Shown here one piece after another: positions 36,085 through 46,658 of a DNA stretch of 64,000 bases. Every line of letters begins with the position of its first letter. The first letter of the stretch is position 1. The stretch covers positions 558,001-622,000 of the forward strand of contig NZ_QCZD01000002.1 of the NCBI RefSeq assembly GCF_003075045.1, written 5' to 3'. A model generated the notes under the pieces. That model was not told the origin of the DNA. It saw nothing but the letters and a program-made list of their open reading frames with translations, and ran no database searches. The stretch comes from Maribacter litoralis. Lineage in GTDB: Bacteria; Bacteroidota; Bacteroidia; Flavobacteriales; Flavobacteriaceae. The position numbers were made by a program, and so were the translations under genes.

Positions 36085-37710
36085 TTGAAAAAACTACTTC
36101 CTATTCTACTCGTATTTTTAACTGGTTGCGAACTCATGAAAGAGAAAGTCGACCTAGTTGTTGTCAATGCCAAGGTCTACACCGTAGATGATTCCTTTTC
36201 AGAAGCTCAAGCTTTTGCCGTACAAGATGGCAAATTTATTGCAGTGGGTACAATAGATGAAATTAGGGATGTATATACTTCAGATCAATTGATAGATGCC
36301 GATGGGAGGGCTATTACTCCGGGTTTAATTGATGCCCATTGTCATTTTTACGGATTAGGACTCAATCAACAAATTGTAAATTTAGTCGGTACCAAAAGTT
36401 TTGAAGAGGTACTTGAGCGTGTAAAGGAATTCCATGCCGCAAATCCTAAATCTTTTTTAAGAGGCAGGGGTTGGGATCAGAATGACTGGGAGGTTAAAGA
36501 GTTTCCTACGAAAACGGAATTGGATACTATTTTTCCAGATATACCTGTAGCCCTAGAACGTATAGACGGACATGCTTACCTCGTAAACCAAAAAGCTTTG
36601 GATATGGCAGGTATTGATTGGAGTACCAAAGTTGAAGGTGGTGAAATTGTAAAGAAATGGGCTAATGGCTATTCTGGTATTACTGGAGTTTTAGTGGATA
36701 ATCCAATGACTCTTATAGATAGCATTATGCCATCGCCAACGCTAGAAGATAAAATTAGGGCATTGAAAGATGCAGAAAGAATAAGCCTGAACCACGGGTT
36801 AACCACAGTGAATGATGCGGGGTTAGATAGAAGTACCATTGAACTTATAGACAGTTTGCAGCAAGCAGGTGAATTGTCAATTAAGATATATGCTATGGTA
36901 AGTAATACTAAAGAAGATGTGGATTACTTCATTAACAAAGGTCCTGTTAAAACCGACAGATTAAATGTGCGATCGGTAAAAGTATATGGAGATGGTGCAT
37001 TGGGTTCTAGAGGGGCTGCTTTAAAAGAAGAATATAGTGATATGCCCAAACATTTCGGAGCGATGATTACCCCCGTTGACGAAATTGAGGCTTTAGCGAA
37101 AAAATTGGCTTCATCAGAATACCAAATGAATACCCATGCAATTGGAGACTCGGCGAATATTGCGGTGTTAAGGGCATATAAAAAAGTGTTGCAAGGCAAA
37201 GGTGATAGACGCTGGAAAATTGAACATGCACAAGTGTTGACCGAAGGTGATTTCGATTATTTTGAAGATGGTATTATACCATCAGTACAACCTACACATG
37301 CCACTAGCGATATGTATTGGGCAGAAGAGCGCTTGGGAGATAGGGTTAGTGGAGCTTACGCTTACAAAACTTTATTGAACAAGGCTGGTATTATTGCTTT
37401 GGGAACAGATTTTCCTGTAGAAGATGTTAGTCCGTTTTTAACCTTCTATGCGGCGGTGGCGAGACAAGATACAAGTGGATATCCAAAAGGTGGCTTTCAA
37501 ATGGAAGAAGCCTTAACTAGGGAAGAAACTTTAAAGGGAATGACCATTTGGGCTGCCTACTCTAATTTTGAAGAAGGGGAGAAAGGTAGTATAGAACCGG
37601 GAAAATCTGCTGATTTTGTGATTTATGATAAAGATATGATGACTGTTCCGGTAGAAGAGATACCGACAATAAGGGCAGAACAAACATTTATAGATGGTAT
37701 TGTTCGCTAG
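36085..37710 (+). CDS. Amidohydrolase lipoprotein, YtcJ-like
   Basis: A metal-dependent amidohydrolase of the YtcJ type (about 541 residues from the chosen start). The N-terminal metal motif is seen as LIDAHCHF (His 85, His 87), the middle EHAQVLTEGDFD and TDFPVEDVSPFLT carry later ligands, and the end has IEPGKSADFVIYD, the usual beta-sandwich return. Relatives hydrolyse N-substituted formamides or unknown amides. The TTG at 36085 gives a classic lipoprotein signal, KKLLPILLVFLTGC, with Cys 15; an in-frame TTG further up lies in a terminator hairpin. It is thus likely a lipid-anchored envelope hydrolase. Substrate unknown. Confidence 0.87.
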   Translation: MKKLLPILLVFLTGCELMKEKVDLVVVNAKVYTVDDSFSEAQAFAVQDGKFIAVGTIDEIRDVYTSDQLIDADGRAITPGLIDAHCHFYGLGLNQQIVNLVGTKSFEEVLERVKEFHAANPKSFLRGRGWDQNDWEVKEFPTKTELDTIFPDIPVALERIDGHAYLVNQKALDMAGIDWSTKVEGGEIVKKWANGYSGITGVLVDNPMTLIDSIMPSPTLEDKIRALKDAERISLNHGLTTVNDAGLDRSTIELIDSLQQAGELSIKIYAMVSNTKEDVDYFINKGPVKTDRLNVRSVKVYGDGALGSRGAALKEEYSDMPKHFGAMITPVDEIEALAKKLASSEYQMNTHAIGDSANIAVLRAYKKVLQGKGDRRWKIEHAQVLTEGDFDYFEDGIIPSVQPTHATSDMYWAEERLGDRVSGAYAYKTLLNKAGIIALGTDFPVEDVSPFLTFYAAVARQDTSGYPKGGFQMEEALTREETLKGMTIWAAYSNFEEGEKGSIEPGKSADFVIYDKDMMTVPVEEIPTIRAEQTFIDGIVR

Positions 37711-37722
37711 GCGTACAAATAA

Positions 37723-37751
37723 AAAAACCTCGGTCAATGACCGAGGTTTTT
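37723..37751. terminator. Bidirectional terminator, convergent genes
   Basis: AAAAACCTCGGTCA and TGACCGAGGTTTTT (37723-37736 and 37738-37751) form an almost perfect hairpin with A and T tails. It serves both the amidohydrolase (plus) and the DUF2911 gene (minus). Confidence 0.93.
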
Positions 37752-37772
37752 AATATTATCAATTTGTTGTAG

Positions 37773-38312
37773 TTACATTGTAATTGGTACGGCAACTCTC
37801 GTTTTGTCCCATCCCATAACTAAAGAAGTTCCATCTTTCGCATCTTTAAAAGCGATAGAGAATTCTTCTAATGACGCGCTATCAGAACCGTTAGGTACAG
37901 TTACACGGGCAACGTCTGCAGACTCATCATAAAAGTAAGAACCCCATTGGTTTAAGTTCTTGTTCAAAATTATTGTCCATTCCTCTTCACCAGGAATTGT
38001 AAACAATGAATAAGTACCGGCTTTAATATCTTTACCACCAAAATTTACATCTTTATAGAATGTAATTTCAGGAGCTTCGTTAGCACCTGTTCTCCATACT
38101 TTTCCAGTTGGAGCCAATTCGTCCATAGAACGACCTTTCAATTGTGGTCTTCCATAAATGATACGAACCGCTTTTTCAGAAACTTTGTAATCTGTAGGGT
38201 AGGCAGCCATATCCATAGGACTTTTGTCAATTCCCGAGAAATCTTGAGCAGATACCGAAGTGGTCATCACAACAGCTAACAGTAATGTTGCGAGTGTAAA
38301 TACTTTTTTCAT
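37773..38312 (-). CDS. DUF2911 secreted protein
   Basis: A 179-residue protein with a signal peptide (TLATLLLAVVMTTSVSAQ, cleaved near residue 22). The mature part fits DUF2911: RIIYGRPQLKGRSMDELAPT, KVWRTGANEAPEITFYKDV, KAGTYSLFTIPGEEEWTIIL and NLNQWGSYFYDESADVARV are the conserved blocks of this Bacteroidota-rich beta-sandwich family. Function is unknown; it is presumably periplasmic. A TAnnTTTG-type box (TAACTTTG on the minus strand at 38393-38400) lies about 80 bases upstream. It ends at the shared terminator. Confidence 0.93.
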   Translation of the reverse strand: MKKVFTLATLLLAVVMTTSVSAQDFSGIDKSPMDMAAYPTDYKVSEKAVRIIYGRPQLKGRSMDELAPTGKVWRTGANEAPEITFYKDVNFGGKDIKAGTYSLFTIPGEEEWTIILNKNLNQWGSYFYDESADVARVTVPNGSDSASLEEFSIAFKDAKDGTSLVMGWDKTRVAVPITM

Positions 38313-38392
38313 AATAATTGTTTAGTTTTTTACTAGGTCATAAAACTAAGCAGTTCCTTACAGTGATATTAATAAAAAGAAGTTAAATTTTA

Positions 38393-38400
38393 CAAAGTTA
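38393..38400 (-). promoter_or_regulatory. -7 box candidate for DUF2911 gene
   Basis: TAACTTTG on the minus strand fits the Bacteroidota TAnnTTTG consensus. No good TTG is seen at the -33 spacing, so support is limited. Confidence 0.35.
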
Positions 38401-38497
38401 CATTTCGCCATATTTAGAACAGTAATTTCTTTAAAACCCTATCATATAGAATATAAAATTCATTTTATGATTACAATATGTAAGTATAATTGAATTA

Positions 38498-38505
38498 TAT
38501 GTTTG
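38498..38505 (+). promoter_or_regulatory. -7 box candidate for asnB
   Basis: TATGTTTG matches TAnnTTTG and would give a leader of about 50 bases before the asnB ATG. No convincing -33 TTG was found at the expected distance. Confidence 0.35.
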
Positions 38506-38559
38506 TTATTTGAAACTATAAATAGATATTTGTATTCGAATTGATATAATAATTAGATT

Positions 38560-40233
38560 ATGTGTGGAATAGTATGTGCATTTGATGTTAAGGAAAGTAC
38601 CGATGTACTTAGACCTCAACTTTTAGAAATGTCAAAAAAGATTAGACATAGAGGTCCGGATTGGAGTGGTATCTATGCAGATGATAAGGCCATTTTGGCG
38701 CATGAGCGTTTGGCGATTGTAGACCCAGCTTCTGGAAAACAACCATTATTGAGTCCTAATGGTAAATTGATACTTGCTGCCAATGGTGAAATATACAACC
38801 ACAGAGAACTTAGAAAGCAGTTTGAAGGAAAATACGATTTTAAGACCGAGTCTGATTGTGAAGTTATATTGGCACTTTATCAAGAAAAGGGTGTTGACTT
38901 CATTGATGAAATGAACGGTATTTTCGGTTTCACTATTTATGATGCTGAAAAAGATGAATATTTCGTTGCTCGTGATCATATGGGTATTATTCCTTTATAC
39001 ATGGGTTGGGACAAAAATGGTACGTTCTATGTAGCTTCAGAATTGAAGGCTTTAGAAGGTACTTGTACCAAAATCGAGTTGTTTCCTCCAGGGCATTATT
39101 TACATAGTTCTGACGGGGAATTAAAAAAATGGTACTCCAGAGATTGGATGGAGTATGATGCCGTAAAGGAAAACGAAACCAGTATTCAAGAAATCAAAGA
39201 AGCATTAGAAGCTGCCGTTCACAGACAACTAATGTCTGATGTACCTTATGGTGTATTGCTGTCCGGTGGATTAGATTCTTCGGTTACTTCGGCAATTGCT
39301 AAAAAGTATGCTCAAAAGCGTATAGAGAGTGGAGATACGGCAGATGCCTGGTATCCACAATTACATTCGTTTTCTGTTGGTTTAGAGGGTTCTCCAGATT
39401 TGGCTGCTGCACAAAAGGTGGCTGATCACATTGGCACCGTACACCATGAAATTAAATTTACCATTCAAGAAGGTTTAGATGCTATTAAAGATGTAGTGTA
39501 TAACCTAGAGACATATGATATTACCACAATTAGAGCTTCTACGCCTATGTACTTAATGGCACGTGTTATTAAATCTATGGGGATAAAGATGGTATTGTCA
39601 GGTGAAGGTGCAGATGAATTATTTGGAGGTTACCTATACTTTCATAAAGCGCCTAACGCACAAGAATTCCATGAAGAGACGGTACGTAAATTGAGCAAGC
39701 TTCATATGTACGATTGCCTACGTGCCAACAAATCATTGGCATCTTGGGGTATAGAAGGTCGTGTACCGTTCTTGGATAAAGAATTTATGGATGTTGCTAT
39801 GCGTATTAACCCGCAAGATAAAATGATCAACGGTGAGCGTATGGAAAAATGGGTGGTTCGTAAAGCTTTTGAAGATATGTTGCCGGAAAGTGTGGCATGG
39901 AGACAGAAAGAACAGTTTTCTGACGGAGTGGGATATAGCTGGATCGATACATTGAAAGAGGTTGTAAATACAGAGGTGTCAGACGAGCAATTGGCAAACG
40001 CTAAGTTTAGGTTCCCATTACAGACACCTACATCAAAAGAAGAATTTTACTATCGTTCTATATTCGAAGAGCATTTCCCTTCAGACGCTGCTGCGTTATG
40101 TGTGCCACAAGAAGCTTCTGTAGCTTGTAGTACCCAAATAGCTCTAGAATGGGATGAAGCGTTCAAAAACATGAACGATCCGTCTGGTAGAGCTGTAGCT
40201 AACGTACACGATGATGCTTACGTAACGCAATAG
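38560..40233 (+). CDS. asnB: Asparagine synthase B (glutamine-hydrolysing)
   Basis: A 557-residue asparagine synthetase that makes L-asparagine from aspartate, ATP and glutamine. The N-terminal class II glutaminase domain starts with Cys 2 (MCGIVCAFD), which becomes the nucleophile after Met removal, and has LAHERLAIVDPASGKQPL and NGEIYNH. The C-terminal synthetase domain has the PP-loop LLSGGLDSSVTSA and the VLSGEGADELFGGY block, both intact. The length is standard for AsnB (about 555). It is monocistronic and cytoplasmic, and ends at a strong bidirectional terminator shared with the CsbD-like gene. Confidence 0.97.
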   Translation: MCGIVCAFDVKESTDVLRPQLLEMSKKIRHRGPDWSGIYADDKAILAHERLAIVDPASGKQPLLSPNGKLILAANGEIYNHRELRKQFEGKYDFKTESDCEVILALYQEKGVDFIDEMNGIFGFTIYDAEKDEYFVARDHMGIIPLYMGWDKNGTFYVASELKALEGTCTKIELFPPGHYLHSSDGELKKWYSRDWMEYDAVKENETSIQEIKEALEAAVHRQLMSDVPYGVLLSGGLDSSVTSAIAKKYAQKRIESGDTADAWYPQLHSFSVGLEGSPDLAAAQKVADHIGTVHHEIKFTIQEGLDAIKDVVYNLETYDITTIRASTPMYLMARVIKSMGIKMVLSGEGADELFGGYLYFHKAPNAQEFHEETVRKLSKLHMYDCLRANKSLASWGIEGRVPFLDKEFMDVAMRINPQDKMINGERMEKWVVRKAFEDMLPESVAWRQKEQFSDGVGYSWIDTLKEVVNTEVSDEQLANAKFRFPLQTPTSKEEFYYRSIFEEHFPSDAAALCVPQEASVACSTQIALEWDEAFKNMNDPSGRAVANVHDDAYVTQ

Positions 40234-40265
40234 GGTTTGAATTAGTCATTAATACTTATTGTAAA

Positions 40266-40298
40266 AAACCCGTCTAATTATTTAGACGGGTTTACTTT
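40266..40298. terminator. Bidirectional terminator, asnB / csbD-like
   Basis: A 12-bp perfect stem AAACCCGTCTAA/TTAGACGGGTTT (40266-40277 and 40282-40293) with a TTAT loop and flanking A and T runs lies between the two convergent genes. Confidence 0.93.
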
Positions 40299-40320
40299 TT
40301 TAAACGACTTTCAACAACGT

Positions 40321-40506
40321 TTAGATGTCTTTGATCATCTGTTCTAACTTTTCTTTCGACTCACCGGTCTTTTCTTGAATTCTTCCAAGTAATTCATCAG
40401 ATTTTCCTTCGGCATATGTTAGATCATCATCTGTAAGGTCACCATATTTTTGTTTAAGTTTCCCTTTTGCTATATTCCACTTGCCTTTAAATTGTTCTTC
40501 ATTCAT
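40321..40506 (-). CDS. CsbD-family stress protein
   Basis: A 61-residue CsbD-like protein. The family signature is seen as EEQFKGKWNIAKGKLKQKYG at the start, followed by LTDDDLTYAEGKSDELLGRIQ and KTGESKEKLEQMI. CsbD proteins are small, helical, hydrophilic and induced by general stress in many bacteria; their molecular role is not settled. The gene is complete, starts with ATG, has no signal peptide and is convergent with asnB. Confidence 0.93.
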   Translation of the reverse strand: MNEEQFKGKWNIAKGKLKQKYGDLTDDDLTYAEGKSDELLGRIQEKTGESKEKLEQMIKDI

Positions 40507-42834
<2,328 letters not shown>

Positions 42835-42853
42835 AAAATACCCATTACACAAC

Positions 42854-42884
42854 AAAAACCTGCGTCTACGGCGCAGGTTTTTTA
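42854..42884 (+). terminator. Intrinsic terminator after gyrB
   Basis: AAAAACCTGCG and CGCAGGTTTTT (42854-42864 and 42872-42882) form an 11-bp stem with a 7-base loop and a T-run, 20 bases after the gyrB stop. Confidence 0.93.
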
Positions 42885-42905
42885 GTTTTAGGTAAAATTA
42901 GAAAT

Positions 42906-43922
42906 ATGAAAAGTCTACTTACTTGTGTTTTTATAGGTACATGCTTAACTGCAACAGCTCAGGCCGATTTTAATAATGTGCTTTCGGCAGGTGTTGAAGA
43001 TGCAGAGCGTTTTACTACTTCGTACATGGAACCATTATCTGAAAGTGTAGTCTATGGTATGTCAACAGGATGGTATAATACTGCAGATGCAAAACCTCTC
43101 GGCGGATTTGAAATTTCAATTATAGGAAATATTACAGGATTTAAAAACAAAGAGGATAAAAAGACTTTTATACTTGATCCTAGCGAATATGAAAACTTGG
43201 ACTTTGTTGAGAACCCCGGGGTGGCTAGAGAAGTATCGACCGCTTTAGGTGATATTTCTGGTACAGAGGTTTATGTTGAAGGAGAGGTACTTGGAGTAAC
43301 CGTTAGGGAAACCTTTGAATTGCCTTCTGGTTTGGCAGGTGAAAATATAGATTTTGTTCCTTCGGGTTATATACAGGCTAGTGTAGGTTTAATAAAAGGT
43401 ACCGAAATAAAAGCACGTTTTTTACCTAAAATGGAATATGAAGATGCGTCTGTAGGTCTATTTGGGGTAGGTATACAGCATGATTTCACGAAATTGTTGC
43501 CAGCTGATAAAATATTACCTGTGGCAATTTCAGCCGTGATAGGATATTCTAATATAAGTGGAGATTATGATTTGACCAATGCAAAATTAATCGATGGTGA
43601 AGATCAACGGATAGAGGCTGAGATAGGGAGTTGGGCATTTGGTGCGGTAGTTTCTACTAAATTACCGATCATTAATTTTTATGGAGGTGTTAATTATATT
43701 ACCGGCAAATCGGTTACAGACGTGTTAGGAACGTATAGAGTTACCAGCGGTCCATTTGCATCTGAAACCTATGTAGATCCTTTTTCTATTACCAAAAAAG
43801 TAAATGGTGTAACCGGTACTTTAGGTACAAAACTTAAGTTGGGCTTCTTTAGATTAAATGCAGAATATAATTTAGGAGAGTTCAATACGGCTACGGTAGG
43901 TATTAACTTCGGATTTAGGTAA
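42906..43922 (+). CDS. DUF6588-like exported protein
   Basis: A 338-residue exported protein. After a signal peptide (LLTCVFIGTCLTATAQ, residues 4-19) comes ADFNNVLSAGVEDAERFTTSYMEPLSESV, the opening block of DUF6588 proteins, and then GMSTGWYNTADAKPLGGFEI. The rest is a series of amphipathic beta strands ending in TVGINFGFR, as in small outer-membrane barrels. The family is common in Bacteroidota and not functionally known. The gene lies 22 bases past the gyrB terminator and is monocistronic. The barrel reading is inferred from strand pattern and C-terminal aromatic residue. Confidence 0.8.
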   Translation: MKSLLTCVFIGTCLTATAQADFNNVLSAGVEDAERFTTSYMEPLSESVVYGMSTGWYNTADAKPLGGFEISIIGNITGFKNKEDKKTFILDPSEYENLDFVENPGVAREVSTALGDISGTEVYVEGEVLGVTVRETFELPSGLAGENIDFVPSGYIQASVGLIKGTEIKARFLPKMEYEDASVGLFGVGIQHDFTKLLPADKILPVAISAVIGYSNISGDYDLTNAKLIDGEDQRIEAEIGSWAFGAVVSTKLPIINFYGGVNYITGKSVTDVLGTYRVTSGPFASETYVDPFSITKKVNGVTGTLGTKLKLGFFRLNAEYNLGEFNTATVGINFGFR

Positions 43923-44071
43923 ATTGCTAGTAATAGTATCAAGTATTGAGAATGTTGGACATATCCGTGCTCTAGCGTTGTTTTAAGCGATGCTAAATAG
44001 TATTAATGTTGAGATAAATCTGACTTTTGATATAACTTGATTTTTGAACTTGATTTTGAATTTACTTTTTT

Positions 44072-44124
44072 CCAACAACCAACAACCAACAACCAACAAC
44101 CAACAACCAACAACCAACAACCAA
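44072..44124. repeat. Heptamer tandem repeat CCAACAA x7
   Basis: Seven exact head-to-tail copies of CCAACAA fill 44072-44120, with a partial CCAA after. It lies in the gap between the DUF6588-like gene and the lipoprotein gene. A heptamer in a non-coding position can change length by slippage. Confidence 0.97.
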
Positions 44125-44145
44125 AAAATAGCCAACACATAGGAA

Positions 44146-44179
44146 TAAAAAAGACTGCCCAGATCTCTCCGGACAGCCT
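44146..44179 (-). terminator. Terminator after the 44206 lipoprotein gene
   Basis: On the minus strand AGGCTGTCC (44179-44171) pairs with GGGCAGTCT (44160-44152) through nine pairs, two of them G-U, and is followed by a T-run. It works only on the minus strand, since the plus strand copy has two mismatches. Confidence 0.75.
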
Positions 44180-44205
44180 TTTTCCCATGGCCCTGTTAAA
44201 ATCGT

Positions 44206-44583
44206 TTATTCCCTAATTGCCAAGGTGGCACCATCTTTCTCCTGAAGGTAAAAACTATCATCGGTAGATTTTATGGTGATTATATTGTTAGGTTTTCCGT
44301 CAAGACCTTTATACTCAACTGTATAAATATCGTCTTGTTTAGACCAATTGAAATCTGTTTTTAAGGTAATGGTAGAACCTTCTATTTCATGATATCTACC
44401 AAGATAGACATCGTTGAAAATCCATTCTTTACGTACGGTTTGCTTTGCGGAATTTTCGGTTACGATCAAATCGGACTGAGACCAAATTCCAATAATGGGA
44501 TCGGTGTTTTGCTCTATGCGAGAACAGTTCGCAAGAAACACTATGGCACAAATGGCCAACAAAGAGAGGAACTTCTTAGTCAT
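44206..44583 (-). CDS. Small lipoprotein, lipocalin-like
   Basis: A 125-residue lipoprotein with lipobox FLANC (Cys 20) after a hydrophobic stretch. The mature part reads like a small lipocalin: an opening DPIIGIWSQSDLIVTEN strand with the G-x-W pattern, then strands ITLKTDFNWSKQ, YTVEYKGLDGK and a final DSFYLQEKDGATL. No ligand can be inferred. It is a single gene on the minus strand, upstream region AT-rich and shared with mdh, and ends at its own terminator. Confidence 0.65.
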   Translation of the reverse strand: MTKKFLSLLAICAIVFLANCSRIEQNTDPIIGIWSQSDLIVTENSAKQTVRKEWIFNDVYLGRYHEIEGSTITLKTDFNWSKQDDIYTVEYKGLDGKPNNIITIKSTDDSFYLQEKDGATLAIRE

Positions 44584-44796
44584 AAGTAGGTTAATTTAAT
44601 TTTGGATTTGGGATCCATAGTAATTAACGTGACTAGTTTGGGCTTATTATTATAATTCGATGTATGGTAACTATTTGACGATTTCTTCGTTAAAGCGCAA
44701 TTTTTTTTAACAAAATGTGCATTTTGTCGATGTTTTTAACCACTTTTTCAGCTAATTAAATCAAGCTGCGAATAGCATAATTCATCAATAAATACC

Positions 44797-44804
44797 TATT
44801 TTTG
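44797..44804 (+). promoter_or_regulatory. -7 box candidate for mdh
   Basis: TATTTTTG fits TAnnTTTG and lies 69 bases before the mdh ATG. The expected -33 TTG is not obvious. Confidence 0.35.
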
Positions 44805-44873
44805 AGGTGAAAATTCAATACACATAAGGTGGGTATTCCATTTTATATATAATAATTCATAAAATTAAAATAA

Positions 44874-45800
44874 ATGAAAGTTACAGTAGTTGGTGCTGGT
44901 GCAGTAGGTGCTAGTTGTGCAGAATACATTGCCATTAAAGATTTTGCATCAGAAGTGGTTATTTTGGACATTAAAGAAGGCTATGCAGAAGGTAAAGCTA
45001 TGGATTTGATGCAAACTGCATCATTAAACGGTTTTGATACCAAAATAACAGGTAGTACAAATGATTATTCAAAAACTGCAGATAGCCATATTGCAGTAAT
45101 TACATCTGGTATTCCAAGAAAACCGGGTATGACTAGAGAAGAATTGATCGGTATTAATGCAGGTATCGTAAAAACGGTATCTAGCAACCTTTTAGAGCAT
45201 TCACCTAATGTTATTATAATTGTAGTAAGTAATCCAATGGATACTATGACTTACTTGGTGCATAAGACTACTGGTTTACCTAAGAATAGAATTATTGGTA
45301 TGGGCGGTGCTTTAGATAGTGCACGTTTTAAATATCGTTTGGCAGAAGCCATGGAAGCTCCTATTTCTGATATTGACGGTATGGTAATTGGTGGGCATAG
45401 TGATAAAGGTATGGTACCTTTAACTTCTCATGCTACTAGAAATAGTATTCGCGTTTCAGAATTTTTATCTGATGAAAGATTAGAGCAAGTTGCTGCCGAT
45501 ACTAAGGTTGGTGGTGCTACTTTAACCGGATTGTTAGGTACAAGTGCTTGGTACGCACCAGGTGCAGCAGTTTCTGCTTTGGTACAGGCTATCGCATGTG
45601 ATCAAAAGAAAATGTTCCCTTGTTCTACAATGTTAGAAGGGGAGTATGGTTTAAATGATATCTGTATTGGTGTGCCTGTAATCTTAGGAAAAAATGGAAT
45701 TGAAAAAATTGTTGATATTCCATTAAGTGATGCTGAAAAAGCAAAAATGCAGGAAAGTGCAGAAGGTGTAACCAAAACGAATGGACTTTTAGAGTTGTAG
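44874..45800 (+). CDS. mdh: Malate dehydrogenase
   Basis: A 308-residue NAD-dependent malate dehydrogenase of the LDH-like type, converting malate and oxaloacetate in the TCA cycle. Seen are the Rossmann motif VGAGAVGASCAEYIA (residues 6-20), the NAD-selective Asp 32, the substrate arginines Arg 82 and Arg 88 in RKPGMTR, Asp 148 and Arg 151 in LDSARFKYR, and the catalytic His 175 in IGGHSDKGMVPL. Arg at position 82 in place of Gln marks it as malate rather than lactate dehydrogenase. Length is standard. Monocistronic, ended by a strong hairpin. Confidence 0.97.
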   Translation: MKVTVVGAGAVGASCAEYIAIKDFASEVVILDIKEGYAEGKAMDLMQTASLNGFDTKITGSTNDYSKTADSHIAVITSGIPRKPGMTREELIGINAGIVKTVSSNLLEHSPNVIIIVVSNPMDTMTYLVHKTTGLPKNRIIGMGGALDSARFKYRLAEAMEAPISDIDGMVIGGHSDKGMVPLTSHATRNSIRVSEFLSDERLEQVAADTKVGGATLTGLLGTSAWYAPGAAVSALVQAIACDQKKMFPCSTMLEGEYGLNDICIGVPVILGKNGIEKIVDIPLSDAEKAKMQESAEGVTKTNGLLEL

Positions 45801-45823
45801 TTTTTTAACTCCTAAATATAACA

Positions 45824-45857
45824 GAAACCCTTTATAGTTGAACTATAAAGGGTTTCT
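45824..45857 (+). terminator. Intrinsic terminator after mdh
   Basis: A 16-bp perfect stem GAAACCCTTTATAGTT/AACTATAAAGGGTTTC (45824-45839 and 45841-45856) follows the mdh stop. The T-tract is short. Confidence 0.8.
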
Positions 45858-45925
45858 TGGTTTAAGAAGATAGGCTTCAGGTACATATATTGTAAAAAAT
45901 ATACTACCTAGCATATTTTTCTTTT

Positions 45926-45933
45926 TATATTTG
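45926..45933 (+). promoter_or_regulatory. -7 box right at a start codon (leaderless)
   Basis: TATATTTG matches TAnnTTTG and ends 4 bases before the ATG at 45938. Transcription would start at or next to the ATG, so this mRNA is probably leaderless. Confidence 0.5.
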
Positions 45934-45937
45934 CCGC

Positions 45938-46555
45938 ATGAATGCAAAATGGTGCGTAAGTACTTTATTTATTATTCTAGCCCTACTTGGGTTAAGTCAA
46001 GAGCAGAAGAAAACTTCTAATCAACAGATTTCACTTGAATTTGCTGATGTTGAAATGTCTTCAAATTCCGCTCATGATGAGATTTTGGCAGTAATAACCA
46101 AAAAGCTCGAAGTTCTTGGTGTTGATGCTATCGAAGTGATAGAGAATGACGAAAGACAACTAAGCATTCGTTATTACAGTGATGTTGATGCTGAGAGTGT
46201 TAAAAAATTTCTTTCTGAAGAAGGTAAGTTTCCAATAGGGTTTAATGGTGAAAAGCCTGTTGATGATCAAGATGAGCAATTGCCCGGTCAATATAATTTG
46301 GTCGTATTGGATCTTCATCAACAAATCGATAATGGGTTTCAGTTAAAAGCGACTCTAGTAACCGCTCAAGATTATAAGTTTGAGATTACCTACAATCCAT
46401 TTACACTACACGTAAACAACGAAATTGCCATTGATCATGATGCCATAGAAGAGTTGGCAATAAAGATCAATAAAGGTGTTGCAATTACCGTAAATAATAC
46501 TTCACATAATATACCCGAGGTTAGGGCAGGTCCCCAAGGGAATAGAAATAGCTAA
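45938..46555 (+). CDS. Exported protein with SecD-P1-like domain
   Basis: A 205-residue exported protein with a signal peptide (VSTLFIILALLGLSQ). I do not recognise a named family. The mature N-terminal half, from VITKKLEVLGVDAIEV through DVDAESVKKFLSEE, follows the order of the SecD P1 base, whose consensus in the next gene reads LRERIDGFGVTQPNIQ and then ILVELPGARDIARAQDLLS. The similarity is in pattern and register, not strong identity. The gene lies 103 bases upstream of secDF on the same strand, which makes a relation to protein export plausible. The C-terminal half is unlike SecD. A -7 box just before the ATG suggests a leaderless mRNA. Confidence 0.55.
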   Translation: MNAKWCVSTLFIILALLGLSQEQKKTSNQQISLEFADVEMSSNSAHDEILAVITKKLEVLGVDAIEVIENDERQLSIRYYSDVDAESVKKFLSEEGKFPIGFNGEKPVDDQDEQLPGQYNLVVLDLHQQIDNGFQLKATLVTAQDYKFEITYNPFTLHVNNEIAIDHDAIEELAIKINKGVAITVNNTSHNIPEVRAGPQGNRNS

Positions 46556-46579
46556 ACTTCAATATCTATGTAAGACGTA

Positions 46580-46600
46580 ATTACTTTGCGACAAAGTAAT
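46580..46600. promoter_or_regulatory. Inverted repeat upstream of secDF
   Basis: ATTACTTTG and CAAAGTAAT are perfect 9-bp inverted arms around CGA. The repeat lies 58 bases before the secDF ATG. It could be an operator or a weak terminator-like hairpin for the preceding gene; no T-run follows. Confidence 0.4.
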
Positions 46601-46658
46601 ATGCCTAGATTTTTAAATTACTTAATACGTATAATCAACATAAATTAAATATATAAAA

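Noticed and set aside
44072-44124. A CRISPR-like array
   Set aside because: The units are 7 bases with no spacers, so it is a simple tandem repeat.
44003-44188. A minus-strand frame with repeated WLLVVGC units
   Set aside because: It is only the translation of the heptamer repeat and the terminator region.
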